A DNA stretch of 64,000 nucleotides from Tenodera sinensis (taxonomy: Eukaryota; Arthropoda; Insecta; Mantodea; Mantidae), in NCBI GenBank assembly GCA_030765045.1, contig CM060964.1, positions 142,057,868 through 142,121,867 of the forward strand. The letters are read 5' to 3'. Every line of letters begins with the position of its first letter. Within the stretch, counting starts at the first letter, position 1. The notes beneath the pieces are model-generated. The model saw only the letters and a program-made list of their open reading frames with translations. It was not told the DNA's origin and did no database searches. This document shows positions 1 to 10,654 of the stretch, in pieces. Both the position numbers and the translations under genes were made by a program.

Positions 1-2
1 TA

Positions 3-839
3 CTAGTTACTGCTGATGCACATGGGGAGCTACCAGTAGGACAATTTGGATGTAGATATATGTTTGTTCTTCATGATGTTTTTAGTAAATTTATTAAAAT
101 TTATCCTGTTAGGAATATCAGCAGCAAAACATGTGTAGGAAAGATAATAAAAGATTATGTGCCTAAATATGGCAAGATTCAGGCAATCTTAACAGATAAT
201 GCTACAGTTCATCGGAGCAAAATCTTTAAAGAAACCCTAGAAAATCATGAGATAAAGTTATATCATTGTTCCTCATACTTTCCATCAGGGAATCCAACAG
301 AACGTGTCCTCCGAGATGTAGGAATTTATTTACGTGTACTTACACATCATAATCACAAGGATTGGGTGAAATATTGTCCATTGATAGAAAAGATTATCAA
401 TCACACCATTAATGTAACTACTGGGTTTGCACCAATAAAATTAATGTTAGGAATTGAACCAGAACCAATATTGATCGGGGTACCAAAAACACTGAAAATT
501 AATGACATTCAGTTAAGTGAGGAAGAAAGAGCGAAAATTGCTTTTGAACGAATCAAGAAAAAGGCAGAGAAGCGAAAATTAAAGAAAAAGAGTAGAAAAC
601 ATAAATGGGAACCTAAGATAGGCGATTGGGTACTAGTTAAAGACCATAAGTTATCAAGTGCCTTGCGAGGTAGGAACAAAAGGATGGAATTGTTATATAA
701 AGGTCCTGCAGAAATTATATCAAAATTTGGTTATCATACCTATGAATTAAAAGATGTTAAAAATGAAAAATGTCTGGGAAGATGGCATAAACAACTCCTT
801 CGACCATACAAGAAACCGTGTGGTGCCTTGGAACCCTGA
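3..839 (+). CDS. Ty3/gypsy-like retrotransposon integrase, 5' end outside window
   Basis: The frame is open from the window edge, so the protein is 5' truncated; the first ATG at 60 is internal. It is the integrase end of a pol polyprotein, which would insert element cDNA into host DNA. A DDE triad is visible: D in TADAHGELP (about position 15), D in LTDNAT (residue 46 counted from ATG 60) and E in NPTERVLR (residue 81), with 34 residues between the last two. A basic stretch at about residues 165-185 precedes an SH3-like C-terminal module (WVLV..., YKGPAEI, HTYELKD, RWHKQLLRPY) ending in TGA. The open frame suggests a fairly young copy. No env-like gene follows. Family placement is from motif recognition, not a search. 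Confidence 0.85.
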   Translation, partial: LVTADAHGELPVGQFGCRYMFVLHDVFSKFIKIYPVRNISSKTCVGKIIKDYVPKYGKIQAILTDNATVHRSKIFKETLENHEIKLYHCSSYFPSGNPTERVLRDVGIYLRVLTHHNHKDWVKYCPLIEKIINHTINVTTGFAPIKLMLGIEPEPILIGVPKTLKINDIQLSEEERAKIAFERIKKKAEKRKLKKKSRKHKWEPKIGDWVLVKDHKLSSALRGRNKRMELLYKGPAEIISKFGYHTYELKDVKNEKCLGRWHKQLLRPYKKPCGALEP

Positions 840-1617
840 TTTAATGTAAAAAAAAAAAAAAAATTGGAAGTGTCATTTGTCTATTGGCGCCCAATCAGCT
901 TTGAGATAAAATTTAAATGTTAGCTTACTTGAAAACCATATATTGGTCAGGTACTTACATATTCATGAAAAATGCAGAATGTGAATTGCTATCTACTACA
1001 AAGAGCTTAAGAATATATTGTATAGAGCTCACAATAACAGCTTCAGAAAGATTGTTAAAATGTTCATCTCCGCATAGAGAGAAAACAGAATATTTACTTT
1101 GTAAACATTTGTTAAAATATTTAGATGTATAGATAGTTATCACAGAAAGACAAAGAAAGAACTTGTCTAAAGAGTGTAATGGATTTATATAAATATATGT
1201 ACATTTGAGTGCTTAAAGGATATAGTACAGATATGTGTTACAATAACAAAAGTGAAAAATCACAGTGCAAGTGATAGTGAGAGCGAAGTGAGCAAACATG
1301 AACTAAAAGAAGGAAGTATAAAGAAAGACTCTTGAAATTTAACCTTTATATAAAAGCTTCACAGAAGAAACCATAACATATTGTAATTAGTATTTAAGGA
1401 TTAATGTTTAGTCAAGTGTACAATTGTTTGTCATGTTAAAAAGATTAATGAGAAAATGTGTTAATAACCAATTTCAAAAACAGTGTAATTGAAAATTGTA
1501 TATAATGGGAGTGTTGCCGATTATTCAAAATACAGGAGTAATTTTTAATTTTTCTTTCGGGCAAGACATTTACATTATTTTATTATGAAATAATAAAATA
1601 ACATAAATGGGGGCATT
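840..1617. other. Retroelement 3' non-coding region
   Basis: AT-rich sequence after the integrase stop, with an A-run at about 847-862. It holds only short non-conserved open frames. A purine/G run at about 1603-1613, just before the sequence catttgatacc, could be the polypurine tract that primes plus-strand synthesis of an LTR element. That is an inference; no second LTR copy is in the window to test it. Confidence 0.4.
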
Positions 1618-1825
1618 TGATACCGAAATTTAGATTTCCAATCGAATGGGCTTGATAAAGACACGTTTTAATTTAATTGCCGGATGTGAGATTTGCGATA
1701 AGTGTTGAGTAATAACATACATAGATAATAGAGCAGGAAGTGTTGTAAGGTGAGCAAGATATGAGTAAATAATAGTCGTTAAATTTGTAGTATAAACGCA
1801 TTATTGGTTTGAAATTAACGAGTCA

Positions 1826-1833
1826 TGACGTCA
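1826..1833. promoter_or_regulatory. CRE-type octamer TGACGTCA, copy 1
   Basis: Perfect palindromic TGACGTCA, the canonical CREB/ATF site. It lies in the possible LTR, 216 bp before a second perfect copy. Function is inferred only from sequence identity to the consensus. Confidence 0.45.
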
Positions 1834-2041
1834 TACCCTATAGTTCGAAATCAGTAAAAAGTCAGGTCGACCAACCTTAAAAGTCGCGCGATATATTTAA
1901 TAAAATATAAAGTAAACATCGTTTAATCCTAAAAAGGTAATTATATATTTGAAATTCATAAAAGAACATGTTATAATAGAAAGGGACATTTCTAAATTGC
2001 GGGAAAAGGAAATAGCATTTTGGATACGAGGCTTTCTTGGA

Positions 2042-2049
2042 TGACGTCA
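2042..2049. promoter_or_regulatory. CRE-type octamer TGACGTCA, copy 2
   Basis: Second perfect TGACGTCA palindrome in the same possible LTR. The sequence around it (atgacgtcatgac) resembles the first copy (catgacgtcat). Confidence 0.45.
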
Positions 2050-2370
2050 TGACATTCAAATTTAAAAAGAACGGTTTTCTTAGCGTGGGTAAGAGAGAAA
2101 GCGTCTGGTCACTACTCAACCAGAGACCAGTACGGCAGGTTGTGCTGTGCGGACGTGAGTGCGATTCCTCTACATATACAATCGGCATAGCTCCCGAAAA
2201 TATTTAAGATGCAATAAACAATATATAAAAAGTTTCCTTGGGTAGTCTATTCGAAAACATCTGCGCGTACCCGAGATAAAGAGATCTCTTGCAGAGCTAG
2301 AGGGAAAGAACCAAATCAACGGGCGACACAGCGATACATCAAGAAGCGAAGAACGACTTATAGCTTCAAG

Positions 2371-3312
2371 AAAGAGGATCGCGGGAGGAGGAGAAAGAGG
2401 ACCGCGAGAGGAGGAGAAAGAGGACCGCGAGAGGAGAAAGAGGACGACGAGAGATGGAGAAAGAGGACGGCGAGAGGAGGAGAAAGAGGACGACGAGAGG
2501 AGCAGAAAGAGGGCGGCGAGAGGAGGAGAAAGAGGACGGCTAGGAGGATAAAGAGGACGGCGAGAGGAGAAGAAAGAGGACGGCGAGAGGAGGAGAAAGA
2601 GGACGGCGAGAGGAGGAGAAAGAGGACCACGAGAGGAGCAGAAAGAGGGCGGCGAGAGGAGGAGAAGGAGGACGGCTAGGAGGATAAAGAGGACGGCGAG
2701 AGGAGAAGAAAGAGGTCGACGAGAGGTGGAGAAAGAGGACGGCGTGAGGAGGAGAAAGAGGACGCCGAGAGGAGCAGAAAGAGGGCGGCGAGAGGAGGAG
2801 AAAAATGACGACGAGAGGAGGAGAAAGAGGACGGCTAGGAGGATAAAGAGGACGGCGAGAGGTGGAGAAAGAGGACGGTCTAAGGAGGACGGCGTGAGGA
2901 GGAGAAAGAGGACGCCGAGAGGAGCAGAAAGAGGGCGGCGAGTGGAGGAGAAAGAGGACGACTAGAGGAGGAGAAAGAGGACGACTAGAGGAGGACAAAA
3001 GAAGACGACGAGAGGAGGAGAAAGAGGACGACGAGAGGAGGAGAAAGAGGACGACGAGAGGAGGAGAAAGAGCACGGCGAGAGGAGGAGAAAGAGGACGA
3101 CGAGAGGAGCAGAAAGAGGGCGGCGAGAGGAGGAGAAAGAGGACGGCTAGGAGGATAAAGAGGACGGCGAGAGAAGGAAGAAGAGGACGAGAGGAGGAGA
3201 AAGAGGACGACGAGAGGAGGACAAAGAGGACGACGAGAGGAGGAGAAAGAGGACGACGAGAGGAGGAGAAAGAGGACGACGAGAGGAGGAGAAAGAGGAC
3301 GACGAGCGAAGC
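2371..3312 (+). repeat. Minisatellite block A, 23-bp unit
   Basis: Tandem units of the form agaggaggagaaagaggacg plus acg or gcg. Start-to-start spacing is 23 bp in the best-preserved stretch (about 3011-3300). Because 23 is not a multiple of three, every frame cycles through the unit with a 69-bp period. Variant units carry cggctaggaggataaagagg or agcagaaagagggcgg. Some variants recur in the same order, which indicates amplification of multi-unit blocks. Confidence 0.9.
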
Positions 3313-3700
3313 AGACCGAGGAGAACGAAGAGAACGAGGAGGAACACGAGGAGGAGCACGAGAAATAGAAGGAATACGAGAAGGAGGAGGAATTCGAGGA
3401 CGAGGATTACGAGGAGTAGGATTACGAGGAGTAGTACGAGGAGCAAGAGGAAGAGGGGAAAGAGGAGAACGAAGAGGTGGAGGAGGAGAACTTGGAGGAG
3501 CTGGAGGAGTAAAGCGTGGAGGAGGTGGAGAAGGAGAACATGGAGGAGGTGGAGGTGAAGGTCGAGGTGGAGGAGCAGGAGGCAAACGAGGAAGAGAACG
3601 AGGAGCAGGAAGAGGACCAGGAGGAGAAAGAGGACCAGGAGGAGCAAGAGAAGGAGCTAGAGAACAAGGGGGAGGAGCAGGAGGAGCTAGAGAGCTAGGA
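3313..3700 (+). repeat. Degenerate GA-rich transition between blocks A and C
   Basis: GAG/GAA/GGA-rich sequence with no strict period. Short motifs (gaggaggtggagaagg, gaggagcagg) link the AAAGAGGAC-type units on the left to the GAGCAAGAGAACCAG-type units on the right. Confidence 0.7.
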
Positions 3701-5860
3701 GGAGGAGCTAGACAACCAGGAGGAGCAGCTAGAAAACCAGGAGAAGGAGCTAGAAAACCAGAAGGAGAAGGAGCTAGAGAACCAGCAGGAGGAGCAAGAG
3801 AACCAGGAGGAGCTAGAGAACCAGGAGGAGCAAGAGAACCAGGAGGAGGAGGAGGAGCTAGAGAACCAGGAGGAGCAAGAGAACCAGGAGGAAGAGAACG
3901 ATGACGAGGAGGAAGAGAACGATGAGGAGGAGCAAGAGAACCAGGAGGAGGAGCTAGAAAATCAGGAGGAGGAGGAGCTAGAAAACCAGAATGAGATGGA
4001 GCTAGAGAACCAGGAGGAGAACCAGGGGAGGAGCAAAAGAGCCAGGAGGAGGAGCAAGAGAACCAGGAGGAACAGAACGATGACGAGGAGGAGGAAGAGA
4101 ATGATGAAATGGAGCAAGAGAACCAGGAGGAGCAAGAGAACCAGGAGGAGGAGCAAGAGCACCAGGAGGAAGAGAACGAGGAGGAACAGAACGATGACGA
4201 GGAGGAAGAGAACGATGAGGAGGAGCAAGAGAACCAGGAGGAGAAAGAGCAAGAGCACCAGGAGGAGGAGCAAGAGAACCAGGAGGAGGAGCTAGAAAAC
4301 CAGGAGGAGGAGCAAGAGAACCAGGAGGAGGAGCTAGAAAACCAGGAGGAGGAACTTGAAAACCAGAAGGAGGAGGAGCAGCAAGAGAACCAGGAGGAAC
4401 AGAACGATGACGAGGAGGAGGAAGAGAACGATGAGGAGCAAGAGCACTAGGTGGAGGAGCGAGAGCACCTGAAGGAGGAGCAAGAGCACCAGGAGGAGGA
4501 GCAAGAGCACCAGGAGGAGCAAGAGAACCAGGAGGAAGAGAACGATGACGAGGAGGAAGAGAACGACGAGGAGGAGCAAGAGAACCAGGAGGAGAAGGAG
4601 CAAGAGCACCAGGAGGAGCAAGAGAACCAGGAGGAGGAGCAAGAGAACCAGGAGGAGGAGCATGAGAACCAGGAGGAGGAACAAGAGATCCAGGAGGAGG
4701 AGCAAGAGCACCAGAAGGAAGAGGAGCAAGAGAACCAGGAGGAGGAGCAAGAGAACCAGGAGGAGGAGCAAGAGCACCAGGAGGAGGAGCTAGAGCACCA
4801 GGAGGAGGAGCTAGAGAACCAGGAGGAGGAGCTAGAGAACCAGGAGGAGGAGCAAGAGAACCAGGAGGAAGAGAACCAGGAGGAACAGAACGATGACGAG
4901 GAGGAAGAGAACGATGAGGAGGAGCAAGAGCACCATGAGGAGCAAGAGCACCATGAGGAGCAAGAGCACCATGAGGAAGAACAAGAGCACCAGGTGGAAG
5001 AACAAGAGCACCACGAGGAGGAGCAAGAGCACCAGCAGGAGGGGCAAGAGAATCAGGAGGAGGAGCTAGAAAACCAGGAGGAGGAGCAGCAAGAGAACCA
5101 GAAGGAACAGAAGGATGACGAGGAGGAGGAAGAGAACAATGAGGAGGAGCAAGAGCACCAGGAGGAGGAGCGAGAGCACCTGGAGGAGGAGCAAGAGCAC
5201 CAGGAGGACCTAGAGAACCAGGAGGAGGAGCAAGAGAACCAGGAGGAAGAGAACGATGACGAGGAGGAAGAGAACGACGAGGAGGAGCAAGAGCACCAGG
5301 AGGAGAAGGAGCAAGAGCACCAGGAGGAGGAGCTAGAGAACCAGGAGGAGGAGCAAGAGAACCAGGAGGAGGAGCAAGAGAACCAGGAGGAGGAGGAGCA
5401 CCAGAAGGAAGAGGAGCAAGAGAACCAGGGGGAAGAGCAAGAGAACCAGGAGGAGCAAGAGAACCAGGAGGAGGAGCAAGAGAACCAGGAGGAGAAGCAA
5501 GAGCACCAGGAAGAGGAGCAAGAGCACCAGGAGGAGGAGGAGCTAGAGAACCAGGAGGAAGAGAACGAGGAGGAACAGAACAATGACGAGGAGGAAGAGA
5601 ACGATGAGGAGGAGCAAGAGCACCAGGAAGAGGAGCAAGAACACCAGGAGGAGGAGCAAGAGAACCAGGAGGAGGAGCAAGAGTACCAGGAGGAGGAGCT
5701 AGAAAACCAGGAGGAGGAGGAGCAGCAAGAGAACCAGAAGGAACAGAACGATGACGAGGAGGAAGAGAACGATGAGGAGCAAGAGCACCAGGAGGAGGAG
5801 GAGCAAGAGAACCACGAGGAGGAGCGGAAGAACCAGGAGGAGCAAGAGAACCAGGAGGTA
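3701..5860 (+). repeat. Minisatellite block C, 18-24-bp units
   Basis: Units such as gaggagcaagagaaccag, with one to three extra GAG triplets and aac/cac variants, repeat in multiples of three. The plus strand therefore reads as Glu/Gln/Asn/His-rich peptide (EEQENQEE, EEQEHQEE) with one uninterrupted frame at 4451-5863. A second motif, aacgatgacgaggaggaaga, recurs at intervals of a few hundred bases and marks a higher-order repeat. No start context, globular domain or splice evidence supports a protein. Confidence 0.9.
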
Positions 5861-6190
5861 TAGAACTAGGAGGAACAGAACGATGACCAGGAGGAAGAGA
5901 ACGATGAAAAGGAAGAAGAGAACGACCAGAAGGAGGAAGAGAGCAAGAAGTAGAAGGTGAAGGAGAAGGAGGAGGTGAGCGAGGTGGAAGAGAAGTTGAA
6001 GGAGAAGGAGGAGGAGAACGATGAGGTGAACGAAGATAAGGAGGAGAACGAGAAGGACATGGAGAAGGAAGAGAACGTGGAGCACGAGGAGAGCGAGGAG
6101 AACGAGGGGGAGAAAAAGAAGGAGGGTAATGAGAAGGAGGAAAAAGAGAAGTAGAACGATTAGGACGCGTAGAACACGGAAAACGAGGAG
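5861..6190 (+). repeat. Degenerate GA-rich transition between blocks C and E
   Basis: Purine-rich sequence (gaggaggtgagcgaggtggaag and similar) without a clear period. The unit type changes from GAGCAAGAGAACCAG to GGAGGAGAACAAGGAGTA at its right edge. Confidence 0.65.
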
Positions 6191-7440
6191 AACGAGAACC
6201 AGGAGTAGGTGGAGGAGTACAAGGTGGAGGAGGAGAACAAGGAGTAGGAGGAGGAGAACAAGGGGTAGGAGGAGAACAAGGAGTAGGAGCAGAACAAGGA
6301 GTAGGAGGAGGAGAACAAGGAGTAAGAGTAGGAATAGGAGGAGAACAAGGAATAGGAGGAGGAGAACAAGGAGTAGGAGGAGGAGAACAAGGAGTAGGAG
6401 GAGGAGAACAAGGAGTAGGAGGAGAACAAGGAATAGGAGTAGGAGGAGGAGAACAAGGAGCAGGAGGAGGAGAACAAGCAGTAGAAGGAGGAGAACAAGG
6501 AGTAGGAGAACAAGGAGTAGGAGAAGGAGAACAAGGAATAGTAGGAGGAGAACAAGGAATAGTAGGAGGAGAACAAGGAGTAGGAGGAGGAGAACAAGGG
6601 GTAGGAGGAGGAGAACAAGGAGTAGGAGGAGGAGAACAAGGAGTAGGAGGAGAACAAGGAGTAGGAGGAGGAGAACAAGGAGTAAGAGTAGGAATAGGAG
6701 GAGAACAAGGAATAGGAGGAGGAGAACAAGGAGTAAGAGTAGGAATAGGAGGAGAACAAGGAATAGGAGGAGGAGAACAAGGAGTAAGAGAACAAGGAGT
6801 AAGAGGAGGAGAACAAGGAGTAGGAGGAGGAGAACAAGGAGTAGGAGGAGAACAAGGAATAGGAGGAGAACAAGGAATAGGAGTAGGAGGAGGAGAACAA
6901 GGAGCAGGAGGAGGAGAACAAGGAGCAGGAGGAGGAGAACAAGGAGTAGAAGGAGGAGAACAAGGAGTAGGAGAACAAGGAGTAGGAGAAGGAGAACAAG
7001 GAATAGGAGGAGGAGAACAAGGAGTAGGAGGAGGAGAACAAGGAGTAGGAGGAGGAGAACAAGGAGTAGGAGGAGAACAAGGAATAGGAGGAGAACAAGG
7101 AATAGGAGTAGGAGGAGGAGGAGAACAAGGAGTACGAGGAGGAGAACAAGGAGTAGGAGGAGGAGAACAAGGAATAGGAGGAGGAGAACAAGGAATAGGA
7201 GGAGAGCAAGGAATAGGAGGAGGAGAACAAGGAATAGGAGGAGGAGAACAAGGAGAAGGAGGAGGAGAACAAGGAATAGTAGGAGGAGAACAAGGAATAG
7301 GAGGAGGAGAACAAGGAGAAGGAGGAGGAGAACAAGGAATAGTAGGAGGAGAACAAGGAATAGTAGGAGGAGAACAAGGAATAGGAGGAGGAGAACAAGG
7401 AGTAGGAGGAGGAGAACAAGGAGTAGGAGGAGGAGAACAA
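6191..7440 (+). repeat. Minisatellite block E, 18/21-bp units
   Basis: Units ggaggagaacaaggagta (18 bp) and ggaggaggagaacaaggagta (21 bp), with aata, agta, agca and agaa endings. Larger groups recur in order, for example agtaagagtaggaataggag at about 6320, 6685 and 6735. This shows duplication of multi-unit segments. Frame is kept because unit lengths are multiples of three. Confidence 0.9.
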
Positions 7441-8406
7441 GGAGTAGGAAGTGGAGGAGAACAAGGAGTAGGAAGTGGAGGAGAACAAGGAGTAGGAGGA
7501 GGAGAACAAGGAGTAGGAAGTAGAGGAGAACAAGGAGTAGGAAGTGGAGGAGAACAAGGAGTAGGAGAACAAGGAGTAGGAGCAGAACAAGGAGTAGGAG
7601 CAGAACAAGGAGTAGGACGTGGAGGAGAACAAGGAGTAGGAGGAGAACAAGGAGTAGGAGGGGAACAAGGAGTAGGAAGTGGGGGAGAACAATGAGTAGG
7701 AGGAGAACAAGGAGTAGGAAGTGGAGGAGAACAAGGAGTAGGGAGTGGAGGAGAACAAGGAGTAGGAGGAGAACAAGGAGTAGGAAGTGGAGGAGAACAA
7801 GGAGTAGGAAGTGGAGGAGAACAAGGAGTAGGAAGTGCAGGAGAACAAGGAGTAGGAAGTGGAGGAGAACAAGGAGTAGGAAGTGGAGGAGAAGAAGGAG
7901 TAGGAGGAGAACAAGGAGTCGGAGGAGAACAAGGAGTAGAAAGTGGAGGAGAACAAGGAGTAGGAAGTGGAGGAGAACAAGGAGTAGGAGGAGAACAAGG
8001 AGTAGGAAGTGGAGGAGAACAAGGAGTAGGAAGTGGAGGAGAACAAGGAGTAGGAGGAGAACAAGGAGTAGGAAGTGGAGGAGAACAAGGAGTAGGAAGT
8101 GGAGGAGAACAAGGAGTAGGAAGTGGAGGAGAACAAGAAGTAGGAGGAGAACAAGGGGTAGGAGGTGGAGGAGAACAAGGAGTAGGAAGTGGAGGAGAAC
8201 AAGGAGTAGGAGGAGAACAAGGAGTAGGAAGTGGAGGAGAACAAGGAGCAGGAGAAGAACAAGGAGTAGGAAGTGGAGGAGAACAAGGAGTAGGAGGAGA
8301 ACAAGGAGTAGGAAGTGGAAGAGAACAAGGAGTAGGAGGAGAACAAGGAGTAGGAAGTGAAGGAGAACAAGGAGTAGGAAGTGGAGGAGAACAAGGAGTA
8401 GGAGAA
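7441..8406 (+). repeat. Minisatellite block F, 24/18-bp units
   Basis: Continuation of block E. The unit gained gaagtg to become ggaagtggaggagaacaaggagta (24 bp) and alternates with 18-bp units. It is the most homogeneous block, suggesting the most recent expansion. It ends abruptly at ggagaacttgcaatattt, where ordinary AT-rich sequence begins. Confidence 0.9.
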
Positions 8407-9185
8407 CTTGCAATATTTGTTCAATCTATTTATTTCATTTGTTCATGAATGCATGTGAATTTAGATATAGGTATTTCTATTGAAAGAATCTTTCGTGTTG
8501 TACGTATGAAAACTTCATATGAAGAGATTCTGAATCATGTGCATGAATGGCATACATATGATATGCATTTTTGTCAGGTAACCAGACAATAGATTTCAAC
8601 TAATTTTCCCCACTCTGGAGTAGGAGTTTATTTATTTTCATGTACTTTATGTTTACTGTAAAACAACTCTAGCAATTTTGAACCAAATCATACAAGCTTC
8701 AGATGATGATACAGAGTAACTATGACTGTAAAGATAATTACCTTCCACAAAATGGAGTGGCACATACCTGCTGACTACTCATACATAGCCTCAATTGCCG
8801 TTAATCGCCAGTCCTCTTGACTGAATAATACACTGTACAAGACAATAGCTATCGTGTACAGATTTTTCAGCTCCAGACGTTTGTTTTAGGTCTTTGAGTA
8901 TATTCCTTTCCTGGAACATTTGCTTCATGTTCACGCACTAAATAAGGAGCTGACTCATGCCTGGCAAATAGCTAAAAAGGTTATGAAGTCTTTAGTGGAC
9001 AGTGATAGAGAGCAGTGACAAGTGCAGTTCAGTGTGTGTTGTGGTTCATTAGTAACAGTCATCTCTCCATCTCTTCCTCTGTCTTCTTACGTCCCTTTTA
9101 CTGACTGGAATGTAGTCAGTCACTGTTCTAGGTAATCAGTGTCCCTGTTCATCCTCTGTACATTTAGTATCTAGGTTCCTTTATT
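8407..9185. other. No feature recognised
   Basis: Ordinary AT-rich sequence to the right of the minisatellite. I see no conserved frame, tRNA-like box or terminal repeat. Confidence 0.5.
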
Positions 9186-9745
9186 TTGCTTAATCCTTTC
9201 TGTTAAGTTGAATGTGCTTAATTCTGCTCTTTATTTCTTCATGTGTTTTATAATCTAGCAGAGCGTATCCAGCCATTGATCTTAAAAATCCCATTTCTGC
9301 TGTTTCAATTTTTATTTTCTGTTTTCTGTTTAGTGTCCATGTTTCACTTGAATACAGTAGCAGAAAGACTGCCATTGTCTTACACAATTTAATTTGTGTT
9401 TCTCTTTTAAGGGTTCGCTTTATTGTACCACACGAGACCGAATTTAATTTCTCATCAATATCTTTCTCTTCTAATACAGCCGTCAATTTCGATCCCAAGC
9501 AGTTAAATGTTGCCACCCGTTGTATAGTTTTCTTATTTATTACAATCTTGCTTCTAACATGCTCCTTTCCTTTAAATGCTAAAACTCTGGTTTTATGTAC
9601 AGATATTTTTAAATTGTAAGATTTTTATATTTTACACAATATATGTATTTTCATTTGTAGGGCATCCTCTGATTCTGCAATAAGTACTTTTTGTCAGCTT
9701 ATAATGTAGTGTCCATTGCTTGTCCATTAATATTGGAAGCATTGA
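9186..9745 (-). pseudogene. Decayed non-LTR retrotransposon reverse transcriptase, C-terminal part
   Basis: On the minus strand the frame from about 9720 to 9190 reads KVLIAESEDALQ, then HKTRVLAFKGKEHVRSKIVI, then SSETWTLNRKQK and AEMGFLRSMAGY. This is the region after the catalytic motif in endonuclease-reverse transcriptase LINEs (RTE-like or related). A stop interrupts the frame near 9630, and a frameshift lies near the expected ADD motif (ADKKVLIAE). The catalytic part and endonuclease are missing, so this is a dead 5'-truncated relic. Its host intron is PDE11. Confidence 0.75.
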
Positions 9746-10365
9746 TCTATGAACTTTGATGGCCTAATATGATTATTGGGTGTGGTAATTCTCAATATAG
9801 TTCTCCACAGAAGGGCGATACAGCACTTTTTGAATTGCCAAGAACTTTTATTTTTCTCCTATTGTAGTATACAACACATCCTTTCTCTTCATTTTTTTCT
9901 CTCTCATATGTAGGTGGTATGTGCAATGGAGAAAGAGCACATGTTATAGCTTGCAGTCTCAACAGGGTGAAAGTTCATATCTAACATTGAACACTGGTGG
10001 TGTTACACTTACACTGATTCGAATACTAAATATAAATATTTTAGTTACTGTTAGAAATATTGCTATAATTATTTTAAATGTAAATAACATTGATTTGTAA
10101 TTTTTAGCTCTGACATGCTCTACTTAGGGTTACAACTTATTTTTACAAATGTACACAAGGTATCTAGTTTTGATGCAATCTGCATCTTCTCCTAAAATGG
10201 CTTAACTCACATAAGATCTATAGACTGATGTGTTATATGATTCATACCCACCACATTTCACTTTGTTATGAGTTATATGAGTATCACATGATATATCCTT
10301 CATATTTGTATTCACAGTACCAACAGCATTTATTTTTCTGTTGATTAGTCTGCTAAAGAGACATG
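9746..10365. other. No feature recognised
   Basis: AT-rich sequence with no coding or repeat signal that I can identify. Confidence 0.5.
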
Positions 10366-10371
10366 GAGATC

Positions 10372-10415
10372 CGTTAGGTTTAGGTTTAAGGGTGTTTGGC
10401 TACTAGGTCATCAGC
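10372..10415 (-). mobile_element. Short LINE 3'-end relic
   Basis: The string ggtttaagggtgtttggctactaggtcatcagcgccct resembles the 3' terminus of the LINE copies ending near 46860 and 39767 (gggtttaagggcccgtcgacagctaggtcattag). Only the terminal ~40 bp are recognisable, in minus orientation. No target duplication was found. Confidence 0.4.
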
Positions 10416-10654
10416 GCCCTTTCAACAGGGATCATGGCAAATTATGTATATATACAGGTGTAAATGAACAACACCGCATAAATTTTACTGGTGATAGATG
10501 GTTCATAGGCAATCAATCTGAGATAGGAAACCTTTGGTCTAGGATTACAAATTACAGAACTGTGCCTTAAAATTGTTTGCGGGTGCCCACGCCATTGATC
10601 ATGTCCACTGCAGCTATAGCGCATGATGAGTCAACAAGCAGGCAAATTTTGCAG

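Larger units (their letters stand above)
1618..2367 (+). mobile_element. Possible 3' LTR of the gypsy-like element
   Basis: Placed here because it follows a pol 3' end and a candidate polypurine tract and starts with TG. It contains two TGACGTCA octamers, an AATAAA at 2213-2218 and a TATA-like stretch at about 2220-2230. The 3' border is not visible. The sequence runs into the purine-rich minisatellite, which may lie beyond or inside the LTR. Without the matching 5' LTR the limits are guesses. Confidence 0.3.
2368..8406 (+). repeat. 6-kb purine-rich minisatellite (composite)
   Basis: The plus strand is almost all A and G, with scattered C and rare T, for about 6 kb. Three repeat families follow one another with degenerate transitions: 23-bp units (2371-3312), 18-24-bp units (3701-5860) and 18/21/24-bp units (6191-8406). 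All share a GAGGAG/GGAGGAG core, so they probably grew from one GA-rich seed. Long open frames on both strands (Glu/Gln-rich or Arg-rich on plus; Leu-rich or Ser/Phe/Tyr-rich on minus) result from the biased composition and from unit lengths divisible by three. I do not call them genes. Such polypurine tracts can form triplex (H-DNA) and stall polymerases; that is general knowledge, not seen here. Confidence 0.95.

Noticed and set aside
2962..3585. Proline/serine-rich minus-strand frame resembling an extensin-like protein
   Set aside because: Arises from block A and the transition; changes character exactly at repeat-block borders.
6129..8360. Arg-rich plus-strand frames resembling RS or protamine-like proteins
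   Set aside because: Same minisatellite read in another frame. Several overlapping frames are equally open, which is not expected for a real gene.
2368..8406. CRISPR-like array
   Set aside because: Units are contiguous tandem repeats without unique spacers, in a eukaryotic context.
5699..8413. 904-codon Leu-rich and 754-codon Ser/Phe/Tyr-rich open frames on the minus strand
   Set aside because: They are translations of the polypyrimidine strand of the minisatellite. Unit lengths divisible by three and lack of stop-forming bases explain them; no domain or start context supports a protein.
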